Assembly: GCA_031254385.1 (NCBI GenBank)
Contig: JAIRUO010000154.1
Span: forward strand, 1-19,977
Direction of reading: 5' to 3'
DNA from: Treponema sp.
GTDB taxonomy: Bacteria > Spirochaetota > Spirochaetia > Treponematales > Breznakiellaceae
Length of the DNA: 19,977 nt
Positions 1 through 7,239 of the stretch are shown here, one piece after another. Made by a program: the position numbers and the translations under genes. The notes under the pieces were generated by a model. That model was not told the origin of the DNA. It saw only the letters and a list, made by a program, of their open reading frames with translations, and ran no database searches. Positions within the stretch are counted from its first letter, which is position 1, and each line of letters starts with the position of its first letter.

Positions 1-86
1 ATGGGGATGAGAAAAAAGGTGATGGTGTGAAAAAAAATGTACGAAAGACTGGCGTTGCCAGCAAAACGAGAAAAAAAGATGGCTAA
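1..86 (+). CDS. C-terminal tail of a gene starting before the window (partial, unidentified)
   Basis: A reading frame open from the left edge (third position phase, first full codon at base 3) runs for 27 codons and stops at TAA 84-86. The encoded tail is strongly basic and hydrophilic, with repeated Lys/Arg runs and Gly-Asp turns, ending in RKKDG. Such lysine-rich tails are common at the C-terminus of nucleic-acid-binding proteins, but nothing here identifies the family. It could also be chance, because the stretch is short and A-rich. No terminator is obvious behind it. Confidence 0.35.
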   Translation, partial: GDEKKGDGVKKNVRKTGVASKTRKKDG

Positions 87-201
87 AGGGTTATTTGTGG
101 GTTGACTTTTTATAGAAGCAAAGACAAAAATGATAGCTGCTACCGTTGCGTCTCATTGTTTTTTTTGAAAAAATGCCTTATCTTTACGTAAAGAGAAATA
201 A

Positions 202-450
202 ATGCTGGAAGAAAGATTTATTTTCAAGGCTACGGCATTTCAACATGGTATTCTTGAGGCAGATATTCTCAAAGCTTTTGAACACTGCCTGTTTGACCAT
301 GCATTGCAAGGGGAGGAGGATAAAAATCTGCTCATCGGGCTTAATCGAAACGGCTTTCCCCTTGAAATTATATACAACGTCTTAGATGATGAAACTATCA
401 ATGTATTCCACGCAATGGAATGTCGCAAGGCATATTTATCCCTGCTTTAA
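202..450 (+). CDS. Putative toxin of a two-gene toxin-antitoxin module (BrnT-like)
   Basis: An 82-residue protein. Its C-terminal half (residues about 42-82) has the layout of a small RNase-like toxin fold. It reads as beta-strand LLIGLNRNG, strand EIIYNVLDDETINVF, then a conserved-looking H70-A-M-x-x-R75-x-x-Y78 segment. The same arrangement (strand, strand, HAM..R..Y) is seen in small predicted toxins annotated as BrnT-like. Such proteins are expected to cut or block RNA in the cytoplasm, but no activity can be shown from sequence. A purine-rich stretch AAGAGAAA precedes the ATG. The gene ends 27 bases before the start of a second small gene, in toxin-first order as in BrnT/BrnA. It could instead be a plain conserved hypothetical protein. 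Another frame overlapping its 5' half (146-385) looks like noise. Confidence 0.6.
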   Translation: MLEERFIFKATAFQHGILEADILKAFEHCLFDHALQGEEDKNLLIGLNRNGFPLEIIYNVLDDETINVFHAMECRKAYLSLL

Positions 451-466
451 GCCTTGCTCTACTATG

Positions 467-473
467 AAGGAGA
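467..473 (+). promoter_or_regulatory. Ribosome binding site that fixes the antitoxin start
   Basis: AAGGAGA lies 4 bases before ATG 478. It favours this ATG over a TTG at 454 in the same frame, which has no such site. Confidence 0.75.
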
Positions 474-477
474 GACA

Positions 478-702
478 ATGAAAGAAATGACAGACAAAGA
501 AGCGGAACATTTGGACAAATATTACACGGAAAATACCGTAATGCCCGATTTAAGCAAGCCGGGCTATTTTTCCCGCAAATATGGTATGCCTATAACCCTT
601 GATCCTGAGACAACCCAAACATTGAGCAATTATGCGGCAAGTATTCACAAAACCCCTGCTGAAATTATCGCAATAATGGTGCAAGAAAACATTACTTTAT
701 AG
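478..702 (+). CDS. Putative ribbon-helix-helix antitoxin
   Basis: A 74-residue protein starting at ATG 478, chosen by its ribosome binding site. The N-terminal part (residues 1-30, with T5DKEAEHLDKYYTEN and a SKPG turn) is acidic and probably the toxin-binding arm. Residues 37-72 look like a ribbon-helix-helix DNA-binding unit: a short strand MPITLD, a helix ETTQTLSNYAASIH, a KTP turn, then a second helix AEIIAIMVQENI. Antitoxins of the BrnA type bind their toxin and repress their own operon. That role is inferred here from the fold and from the toxin-like gene 27 bases upstream. No terminator is evident downstream. Confidence 0.62.
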   Translation: MKEMTDKEAEHLDKYYTENTVMPDLSKPGYFSRKYGMPITLDPETTQTLSNYAASIHKTPAEIIAIMVQENITL

Positions 703-736
703 CGCTCTTCACTTTTCTCCCTGCTCTCTGCTAACT

Positions 737-958
737 TCACTCTTTTATTTCCCCTTCTTTGGTTTCTTTTATTTCGGCGTGTCCGGTATGAACATCGTCA
801 ACGACCGTGCGGACACCGCCTGTAACATGGGGAGATTCGTTTTTGATATTAATTTCTCCCTCTTTGTGTCCGTGGATAAGGGAATGGAAATCACGCTCAA
901 GCTCTTTTTCAGAAAAAAGGTGCCAGGCACCTTGCCCAAGGGCTAATCTTCTGTTTCT
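737..958 (-). pseudogene. Orphan coding-like frame without a start, probable gene remnant
   Basis: On the minus strand, a frame bounded by TGA at 959-961 and TGA at 737-739 encodes 73 residues with protein-like composition. Examples are ELERDFHSLIHGHKEGEI and HVTGGVRTVVDDVHTGHAEI. It contains no ATG, GTG or TTG. It overlaps the last codons of the MscS-family gene in another frame and is crossed near its beginning by a perfect palindrome (917-933). The likeliest reading is the 3' end of a gene that lost its 5' part, possibly when the palindrome or the neighbouring gene arrived. I do not recognise the family. Apart from this, 703-942 holds only a pyrimidine-rich stretch (about 708-770) with no gene. 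Confidence 0.35.
917..933. repeat. Perfect 17-base palindrome AAGGTGCC-A-GGCACCTT
   Basis: Arms AAGGTGCC (917-924) and GGCACCTT (926-933) flank a single A. The site lies 10 bases beyond the stop of the MscS-family gene. The minus strand reads through the stem into TTTTTT, so it could act as a terminator for that gene. The 13-base core GGTGCCAGGCACC is closely related to GGTGACTGTCACC at 12411-12423 inside rimO, which suggests a dispersed palindromic repeat. Confidence 0.6.
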
Positions 959-2184
959 TCATGCGATGGTTTCTTTTTCCCCTTTTTAACATATTCTGTC
1001 CAAGGGCCCTCGCCACGGGATTCTTCTGGAAGAACAATCCGGTACTGCGGGGAAGTCATATCCAGGCCGTGTTCAACAAAACCGTTCTGGATGTTTTCAA
1101 AGAGTTCTGAGTAAATCGAAGGGATTTTGGCGATTTGCTTTGTGTAACAGTTTATCTGGTAGCGAATATAATTGTCCTCAAGGGCGGTCTGGAGGACAAA
1201 GGGCTTGGGGCTTTTTAGGACACCGCTTGTTTTATGGGCGGCCCCAATAAGAATCTCGTGGATGGTCTGCCAGGGCGTGGCGTAGTTATATGTGATTTCG
1301 GCATAGAGGATAAGGCCCTCTTCATCTTCATCTAATGATTTATTGTAATTGGTTATACTGGCGGAAAGCGCTTGCAGATTGGGAAAGGTGATGTACTCAT
1401 TTTTATGAGTTTTAAGCCGTATGACCATGAGGTTTTTTTCCACTATAAAGCCAGTACTGCCCTGAATACTTATGCGGTCGCCGATTTTGAAGGGCCTCAT
1501 GTAGGTAATGACCAGCCCTGCCACAAGGTTTCCTATGGCGGTACTGGAGCCTAGCGAAAAGATAACGCCCACGAAAACGGAAACTCCCTGGAATGCGGGG
1601 GAATGGGAGCCCGGAAGATACGGGAAGATAATTGCCAAGGTAAAGGCATAAATTAGGAACCGCAGTATGTTAAAAGTGGGATTGGCCCAATCAGGATAAA
1701 AGCCGGGGAGTTTTAGTCTTCCCAGGGCTATTTGCTTGGCAAAAAACCGTAAAGCCTTGAGTAGGTATTTTGTTACAAGCAGGGTAAGAATAATGGTGAA
1801 AAGGTTTGGGATGAATCCCACTATTCCCTGTCCAATGCTTTTTAAGGGGGTAAGAATATGGTCAAAGATGGTATCTGCCAATTCTTCGGTCTGGGGAAAG
1901 ATGCTGAATACAATGGGCACAGTAATAAAGAGCAGAAATGCGGTAATAATGTATTTGAGGATGCGGATTACCATAAGAATAGTCTTGATTATCTGGTCTG
2001 AAGAAAGAACGCGCAGTTTTTTAATTGTTAGATGCTTAAAGCGTCCACTGGCATTAGCAGCGATCCGTTTGCTTATGGCTTTGAAGATCTGCCAAATAAC
2101 AATGATTGCTATTATCACACCAATGACGATTCCAGCAGCTATTCCGAATTTTTTTAAAAATTCTATAACTTGTTCATTGTCCAT
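943..2184 (-). CDS. MscS-family mechanosensitive ion channel
   Basis: A 413-residue inner-membrane protein expected to open under membrane tension and release small solutes during hypo-osmotic shock. Hydrophobic segments are at about residues 12-34, 70-96, 122-143, 172-190 and 200-228. The last is the pore-lining helix, with small residues (FSLGSSTAIGNLVAGLVITY) followed by the family's RPFKIGDRISIQGSTGFIVEKNLMVIRL entry into the beta domain at about 230-257. Residues about 290-385 form the alpha/beta C-terminal domain, and a charged tail (KKGKKKPSHEETED) closes the protein. It is longer than E. coli MscS (286 residues) because of extra N-terminal membrane helices. The gene is divergent from the DUF362 gene across 28 bases. 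Confidence 0.9.
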   Translation of the reverse strand: MDNEQVIEFLKKFGIAAGIVIGVIIAIIVIWQIFKAISKRIAANASGRFKHLTIKKLRVLSSDQIIKTILMVIRILKYIITAFLLFITVPIVFSIFPQTEELADTIFDHILTPLKSIGQGIVGFIPNLFTIILTLLVTKYLLKALRFFAKQIALGRLKLPGFYPDWANPTFNILRFLIYAFTLAIIFPYLPGSHSPAFQGVSVFVGVIFSLGSSTAIGNLVAGLVITYMRPFKIGDRISIQGSTGFIVEKNLMVIRLKTHKNEYITFPNLQALSASITNYNKSLDEDEEGLILYAEITYNYATPWQTIHEILIGAAHKTSGVLKSPKPFVLQTALEDNYIRYQINCYTKQIAKIPSIYSELFENIQNGFVEHGLDMTSPQYRIVLPEESRGEGPWTEYVKKGKKKPSHEETED

Positions 2185-2204
2185 AAGTATAGATTATCAT
2201 AATA
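2177..2204 (+). promoter_or_regulatory. Candidate promoter of the DUF362 gene
   Basis: TTGTCC (2177-2182) and CATAAT (2199-2204) are separated by 16 bases and overlap the 5' end of the divergent MscS-family gene. The predicted transcription start falls within a few bases of ATG 2213, and no Shine-Dalgarno sequence is present, so the message may be almost leaderless. Confidence 0.35.
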
Positions 2205-2212
2205 TATATGCC

Positions 2213-3337
2213 ATGAATATATTAAACAATAAAGTCAGTATTGAACGATGCGGTTCTTATGATCCTGATGAATTATACAGGGTCTTAAGAACCGCAGCCC
2301 AGGCAGCCGGTATACCCGAAGTCAAAGGCAAGACAGTTTTGTTAAAGGTCAATATCCTAATGGATGCTGAACCGGAAAAGGCAATTACCACACACCCCGC
2401 TTATCTTGAGGCTGTAATCCGTCTGGTTCAAGACTGGGGCGCAGCCCGCATTCTTGTCGGGGACAGTCCCGGCCTTCAGGGGCCAAAGTTTACAGGCCGT
2501 GTTTGCGGCATTGAGGAAATAGTACGGAAAACCGGCATTGAATGGGCTGATTTTACAAAAAGCAAAATCGACCTTAAACTTCCAAAGGCCAAAGTCCAGC
2601 GGAGTTTTACGATTACCGGAATTTACGATGAAGTTGACATTATTATCAACCTGCCCAAGCTCAAGACCCATCAGTTAATGTATTATACCGGCGCCATGAA
2701 GAATATGTTCGGCCTAATTCCCTCTGTCTTGAAAAGCCCTTATCATATGCGCTATTCAAAACGAGAAGACTTTGCCTCCATGATTGTAGACTTGAATATG
2801 ATGGGAAAACCGGTCTATGCCTTGATGGACGCAGTTATTGCAATGGAAGGTCACGGCCCCTCCGGGGGAACTCCACGGCAAACTGGCCTGGTTTTGGCCG
2901 CTTCCAACTTTCTGGCCATGGACATAGCGGCATGTTCAATTATAGGATACCCTCCGCACATGATCCCCACAAACAGGGAAGCCCTGTCTCGCCGGATATG
3001 GTTAAAGGATATAAATGAGATTGAATATCCCCTGTTGAGTCCCACGGAGGTTGAAATACCGGATTTTAAAAAGATTCTTTTCAAGAAATCGAGAAGCCAA
3101 TTAATTGATTTTATCCTTCCCAAGCCTATAAAGAAGCTGAAGGAATCAAAGAATACCGCGCCCCGCATTGATCATAATATTTGTATACGCTGTGGAGACT
3201 GTATGCGAATCTGCTCGCCCAAGGCCATTACTGTTTCGGGAACAGGGGATTCAAGGCAAATGGTAATAAACAGCCAGCAGTGTATACGCTGCTATTGCTG
3301 CCACGAAATTTGTCCGGCAAAGGCAATTGACATTTAG
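2213..3337 (+). CDS. DUF362 domain protein with two C-terminal 4Fe-4S clusters
   Basis: A 374-residue protein. Residues about 1-290 form the DUF362 domain, with characteristic stretches: LVGDSPG at 81-87, INLPKLKTH at 145-153, GAMKNMFGLIP at 160-170 and DAVIAMEGHGPSGG at 206-219. Residues 318-374 form a bacterial-type ferredoxin domain. It has two CxxCxxCxxxC motifs, C324/C327/C330/C334 and C357/C360/C363/C367, with the usual Pro after the last Cys in the second. The protein should carry two [4Fe-4S] clusters and act as a cytoplasmic electron-transfer or redox protein. The reaction is not known for this family. The open frame extends upstream to 1736, but that part is antisense to the channel gene. 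ATG 2213 begins the first family-like sequence. It has no clear ribosome binding site. Confidence 0.87.
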   Translation: MNILNNKVSIERCGSYDPDELYRVLRTAAQAAGIPEVKGKTVLLKVNILMDAEPEKAITTHPAYLEAVIRLVQDWGAARILVGDSPGLQGPKFTGRVCGIEEIVRKTGIEWADFTKSKIDLKLPKAKVQRSFTITGIYDEVDIIINLPKLKTHQLMYYTGAMKNMFGLIPSVLKSPYHMRYSKREDFASMIVDLNMMGKPVYALMDAVIAMEGHGPSGGTPRQTGLVLAASNFLAMDIAACSIIGYPPHMIPTNREALSRRIWLKDINEIEYPLLSPTEVEIPDFKKILFKKSRSQLIDFILPKPIKKLKESKNTAPRIDHNICIRCGDCMRICSPKAITVSGTGDSRQMVINSQQCIRCYCCHEICPAKAIDI

Positions 3338-3435
3338 TATTTCGCACTTTATCATGTTTTAGAGAAAATGGAGAAAATATCAAAAACAAGTTTTGGCACA
3401 ATGCTTAGACAATAAAAATCATTAGGAGAAGTAAA

Positions 3436-6291
3436 ATGACTCTAGCCGGCAGATTATACTCCATCAGAACCAGAACAGGTGGAACCCGTGAGAAAAATGA
3501 ATTCGAATGGAGCTTTGGCCCTCCCCGTGAGGTAATTCAGCATATTGCCATGCCGGGCCCTGAAATAAACCGTATCCTTGGCCAGCTCGAATTCAGCCTA
3601 AAGCTGTCAGAAGCAAATGCTGATAAATTCGATAACGAAATAAACAAAGCCCTGGAAGTGCTGGAACTATCTTTGGATAAGCAGGGGACACTTACTCGCG
3701 AAGCCTGTGCCGAATCTGAAAAGCAGCTTTTACCGTTAAAGGACGCTTCCAAAGAATACATGGTGTTATGCGCTTCTCATGCGCACATAGACATGAACTG
3801 GATGTGGGGCTGGCAAGAAACCGTTGCTGCGACTCTTGCAACATTCCGTACTGTCCTTTCTCTGATGAAAGAATATCCCGAGTTCACTTTTTCTCAGTCC
3901 CAGGCTTCTGTATATCACATTGTTGAAAAGTACGATCCAGAAATGAAGGAAGAAATTAAACAGCGCATAAAAGAGGGCCGCTGGGAGGTGACTGCTTCCG
4001 CATGGGTAGAAACAGACAAGAATATGCCCTGTACCGAATCCCTGCTTCGGCACATCCGGTATACCAAAGATTATCTTTCCAGCAATTGGGGCGTAGACTC
4101 CGAATCGCAAAATATTGATTTTTCGCCTGATACATTTGGGCACAGCGCACATATACCGGAGATAGATTCTTACGGCGGCATCAAATACTTTTACCATTGT
4201 CGCGGCTTTGATAAGCGCCAGGTACTATACAGGTGGCAAGCGCCATCAGGGTCTGAGGTACTAGGGTACTGTGAACCATTCTGGTATAACAGCGGTATAA
4301 CTCCCCAGATTGCATTTGGAGTAGCGGAATTGGCGTTTCTCTGTGGAGGGCTAAAAACTTCGCTAACAGTTTACGGCGTGGGCGATCATGGCGGTGGCCC
4401 GACTCGGAAGGACATTGAAAAAATAATAGAAATGAAGGAATGGCCTGTTTTCCCGACAATCAAATTTGGCACTTTTCAGGAATTCTTTAAGACAGCCGAA
4501 ACCGTCAGAGACAAGCTACCCATCATTGACCGGGAAATAAATTTTATTTTTACCGGCTGTTACTCTACTCAGTCTCGCATCAAACTAGGCAACAGGCATG
4601 GAGAAGCCGCGCTTTTAGATGCGGAGACTTTAGATACTTACAGTAGACTTTTGACAGGCAAAGGTTATTCAAAAGAAAAATATGTGGATTCCTGGCAGGA
4701 TTTACTGTTTACCCATTTCCATGATATTTTAACCGGTTCCTGCGTGCGGGATACCCGCGAACACGCCATGGGGCTTTACGCCAATGTAATGGCCCTGGCC
4801 CAGACCATGAGGGAAAAGGCAGCCATAAATATAGCGGATCAAATTGACACCTCGTCCATTCAAATTGATGACGCAAAAGAAACTCAGTCGGAAGGCGCTG
4901 GTGCGGGCTTTGGGATCGGAAACTACAGCGGTATTCCCAACCCAGAGCGTGGACGCGGTGCCACAAGGATTTATCATGTATTTAACCCCTTGCCCGATAC
5001 ACGCAAAGAAAATGTTGAATTCACCGCGTGGGATTGGACTTACGACCTTCGCCGTGTTGAAGTGACTGACACTTTAGGAAACAAACTGCCCTTCCAGCTG
5101 TTGGATAAAGAGCCCCAAAGATATTGGGATCACATGTATTTTCGTTTTATTGCCTTTGTGGAAGTTCCGGCTTCCGGCTACACCACGGTGATTCTAAAAG
5201 AAGCAGAAATGGGCAACCAATATCCCTTTTACTTCAACCCCTTTCCCCGTACAGATCAAATCCATGAATCTGTAGTCCTGGAAAATGATCATCTCAAAGC
5301 AAGATTCGATTCGGAAACAGGGGCACTTTGCTCATTGATCGACAAAAAAAGTGGGACAGAACAAATTATAGCAGGGGGAAAGGCAAGCCTGATTCTAAAT
5401 TGGGCCGAAAAGGCCAGCAACAATGCCTGGCTAATCGGACGCTATCTTAGCCATGAACCGGTAACAAAGACCACCAAGCTGACACCCTCAATAGGAAATC
5501 CTCTCAGGAATTCCCTTGAGATTGAGCAGGAGATACTCAATTCAAAAATAAAAACTCGCATTGCCTTGGATAAAGATTCCCGGTCATTGGCTTATTCCTT
5601 TGAAATAGTCTGGAATGAAATAGCCGCTTCTTATGATAAGGTTCCGGTTCTTTGTTTTTCCATGCCCCTGAGCATTACGCCTGAAACTTTCCAATATGAT
5701 GTACCCGGTGGCGTCCAAAAGAGGCCCGGCGGTTTTCAGGATAAACCCGGGCTTCAGTACGGTGCAGCCGTTAATGGGGAAAACGCAATTGCCTTAATCA
5801 CAGACTGTAAATACGGCTATCGCGGTAACGAAAACAACCTGAGCGTAACCCTGATAAATACGGCATCCTACCCAGACCCATCTCCTGAACACGGCGATCA
5901 TGTAATTCATCTCTGGATTAGCTTAACATCAAGCGATCCCAATGCCCTTTCCTCTATTGCCACAGCCTTTTGTCACCCTGTAAACATAGTTTCCGGCAGC
6001 AAACATACCGGAAAACTGCCATTAAAGAAAGAAATCCTTAAATATGAAGCCTCTGGCGCGGTCTTATCTTCCGTGGCTATGATTGACGAAAAAACCCTTC
6101 TGGTAAGGGGTTATGAGGTAAAAGGTAAAAAAGACAAGGTAAGCCTTGTTCTGCCCGGCAAAATTACAAAAGCCCAGTTTGTGGATTTGAACGGCAAGCC
6201 CATCGGTGGCGAAATTGCGGTGAATGGCTCGTCAATAACTTTTGAGGCCGCGCCTTACAAAATATTCGGGGTTTTGGTAAACTTAAAATAA
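3436..6291 (+). CDS. Glycoside hydrolase family 38 alpha-mannosidase
   Basis: A 951-residue retaining alpha-mannosidase, probably releasing terminal alpha-linked mannose from oligosaccharides. The catalytic domain begins near residue 108. Zinc ligands are visible in SHAHIDMNW (H117, D119). The nucleophile is in FSPDTFGHS (D232, which also binds zinc in the family), and the fourth ligand is H428 in THFHDILTGS. The GVGDHGGGPTRKD segment at 314-326 is typical of bacterial members. The helical middle domain follows at about 430-500, then beta-sandwich domains to the end. There is no signal peptide, so it is cytoplasmic and would act on imported glycans. The start has AGGAGAA at 3424-3430. Residues 470-510 are low-complexity and Gly-rich, a probable linker. 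Substrate linkage cannot be read from sequence. Confidence 0.92.
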   Translation: MTLAGRLYSIRTRTGGTREKNEFEWSFGPPREVIQHIAMPGPEINRILGQLEFSLKLSEANADKFDNEINKALEVLELSLDKQGTLTREACAESEKQLLPLKDASKEYMVLCASHAHIDMNWMWGWQETVAATLATFRTVLSLMKEYPEFTFSQSQASVYHIVEKYDPEMKEEIKQRIKEGRWEVTASAWVETDKNMPCTESLLRHIRYTKDYLSSNWGVDSESQNIDFSPDTFGHSAHIPEIDSYGGIKYFYHCRGFDKRQVLYRWQAPSGSEVLGYCEPFWYNSGITPQIAFGVAELAFLCGGLKTSLTVYGVGDHGGGPTRKDIEKIIEMKEWPVFPTIKFGTFQEFFKTAETVRDKLPIIDREINFIFTGCYSTQSRIKLGNRHGEAALLDAETLDTYSRLLTGKGYSKEKYVDSWQDLLFTHFHDILTGSCVRDTREHAMGLYANVMALAQTMREKAAINIADQIDTSSIQIDDAKETQSEGAGAGFGIGNYSGIPNPERGRGATRIYHVFNPLPDTRKENVEFTAWDWTYDLRRVEVTDTLGNKLPFQLLDKEPQRYWDHMYFRFIAFVEVPASGYTTVILKEAEMGNQYPFYFNPFPRTDQIHESVVLENDHLKARFDSETGALCSLIDKKSGTEQIIAGGKASLILNWAEKASNNAWLIGRYLSHEPVTKTTKLTPSIGNPLRNSLEIEQEILNSKIKTRIALDKDSRSLAYSFEIVWNEIAASYDKVPVLCFSMPLSITPETFQYDVPGGVQKRPGGFQDKPGLQYGAAVNGENAIALITDCKYGYRGNENNLSVTLINTASYPDPSPEHGDHVIHLWISLTSSDPNALSSIATAFCHPVNIVSGSKHTGKLPLKKEILKYEASGAVLSSVAMIDEKTLLVRGYEVKGKKDKVSLVLPGKITKAQFVDLNGKPIGGEIAVNGSSITFEAAPYKIFGVLVNLK

Positions 6292-6298
6292 GAAAGGG

Positions 6299-6319
6299 CC
6301 GAAACCAGCCTACTTTCGG
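6299..6319 (+). terminator. Weak hairpin after the alpha-mannosidase gene
   Basis: CCGAAA (6299-6304) pairs with TTTCGG (6314-6319) around a 9-base loop, starting 8 bases after the stop codon. It is followed by a T-rich stretch (TAGTTCTTTGTTT). The stem is only 6 base pairs, so termination is a guess. Confidence 0.3.
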
Positions 6320-6327
6320 TAGTTCTT

Positions 6328-6343
6328 TGTTTCACGTGAAACA
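6328..6343. promoter_or_regulatory. parS-like centromere site, TGTTTCACGTGAAACA
   Basis: A perfect 16-base palindrome that matches the widely conserved bacterial chromosomal parS consensus (TGTTNCACGTGAAACA) at every position. parS sites are bound by ParB, which spreads along DNA and works with ParA and SMC in origin segregation. They cluster near the replication origin in most bacteria. The site lies between the mannosidase gene and the end of the AT-rich restriction-modification pair. No parA or parB gene is in the window, and I saw no second copy. Confidence 0.8.
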
Positions 6344-6435
6344 TTTTCTGAACATGAATTTAACCACTATTATGGTTTCCGGGTCGATTCGGGATTAAAA
6401 GCAGAGAAAACAATTGCCTGTTTTTTAGCCATGTT

Positions 6436-7239
6436 TTATTGAACTTCAATTAATTTTGAAAACCTTTCCCATATTTTCTTTTTATTTATTTTTCCATAAG
6501 TCTCAAACATATTAGTTAATGAGATAAAAGTCTGTTCGTTTTTCCCAAGAAAATTCCAGAAATCCTCTTGAACAATAGTTCCGCCTTTAGGATCGAAATA
6601 ATAATAAACCTTTGAATTTTTATATACTTTTGGGTATTCATTGTTGTAATAGATAGCAAGTTGAGAATCAATACATTCAGAACCCGTTTTGAAATATGCC
6701 CACGCTATAGCAACAAGCAATCTTCTTTTTGCACCAGGTACCTCTGTCGTGTTCGGATCTGGTCCTTTCATCTCTAGAATGTAAGTGTGGTTGCTTTTTG
6801 GGTCGGTAATAACCAGATCAAATTCAAAAGTTTGTTTTTCTGTGTTTTTTGAGGGATTTTTACATGCTTCTATTATCATTTCCTTTTCTTTTGCGTAGTT
6901 GCTAAGTGTTTTTGGATTGTTTAGATTATTTATAATAGTATCAATTAATTCTAATACATTCTTAGGTAGTATAACAGCCTCCTTTACTTTTCTTCTAACA
7001 TTACTTCTCCCCCAAGCGTCATTTGCTATTATTTGAGCGATTTTTTCCATTTCGTTGCCAAGTGACGTTCTAAGTCCATGAATTCTATGAATAAGCGGAT
7101 CAAAATCCTTAACAATGGCCATCACAAACGGATTCCCTGAATTTGCTTTTGGTTTTTCAGATGCTTTGCTAATATATTTTTGTACAACAGCATCAATTAA
7201 TTCATTTATTTCAGCATGTATGGTTTTTGATAAGCTCAT
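6436..7239 (-). CDS. Type II restriction endonuclease, TdeIII-like
   Basis: A 267-residue probable nuclease. A PD-(D/E)XK catalytic core is visible as FEFDLVITD (D141) followed by YILEMKGPDPN (E156 and K158), then a basic helix GAKRRLL. The N-terminal half is helical, with NPFVMAIVKDFDPLIHRIHGLRTSLG at 36-61. This resembles the family named for TdeIII of Treponema denticola, which recognises GGNCC. Both the family assignment and the target are tentative. It is cytoplasmic and is expected to cut unmodified foreign DNA. The ATG overlaps the stop of the upstream methyltransferase as TAATG, so translation is probably coupled and the methylase is made first. Base composition is clearly richer in A+T than in the mannosidase and aminopeptidase genes on either side, suggesting horizontal acquisition. 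Confidence 0.75.
   Translation of the reverse strand: MSLSKTIHAEINELIDAVVQKYISKASEKPKANSGNPFVMAIVKDFDPLIHRIHGLRTSLGNEMEKIAQIIANDAWGRSNVRRKVKEAVILPKNVLELIDTIINNLNNPKTLSNYAKEKEMIIEACKNPSKNTEKQTFEFDLVITDPKSNHTYILEMKGPDPNTTEVPGAKRRLLVAIAWAYFKTGSECIDSQLAIYYNNEYPKVYKNSKVYYYFDPKGGTIVQEDFWNFLGKNEQTFISLTNMFETYGKINKKKIWERFSKLIEVQ

Noticed and set aside
807..989. 60-codon plus-strand frame across the palindrome and the MscS end
   Set aside because: No ribosome binding site, serine/arginine-rich odd composition, and it mirrors coding-like sequence on the other strand.
1736..2212. Open plus-strand frame upstream of the DUF362 start, in frame with it
   Set aside because: It is antisense to the MscS-family channel gene, reads as low-quality basic and hydrophobic protein, and family sequence begins only at ATG 2213.
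3393..3410. Possible sigma-54 promoter (TTGGCAC followed by AATGC) before the mannosidase gene
   Set aside because: The -24 half fits, but the -12 GC element is missing at the required spacing (TTAG instead of TTGC).
6378..6398. tRNA T-arm-like sequence GGGTCGATTCGGG
   Set aside because: No acceptor stem, anticodon arm or CCA end can be built around it.
6405..6430. Hairpin AAAACA/TGTTTT after the restriction-endonuclease gene
   Set aside because: The stem is only A/T pairs apart from one, and the T run is not placed as in an intrinsic terminator.
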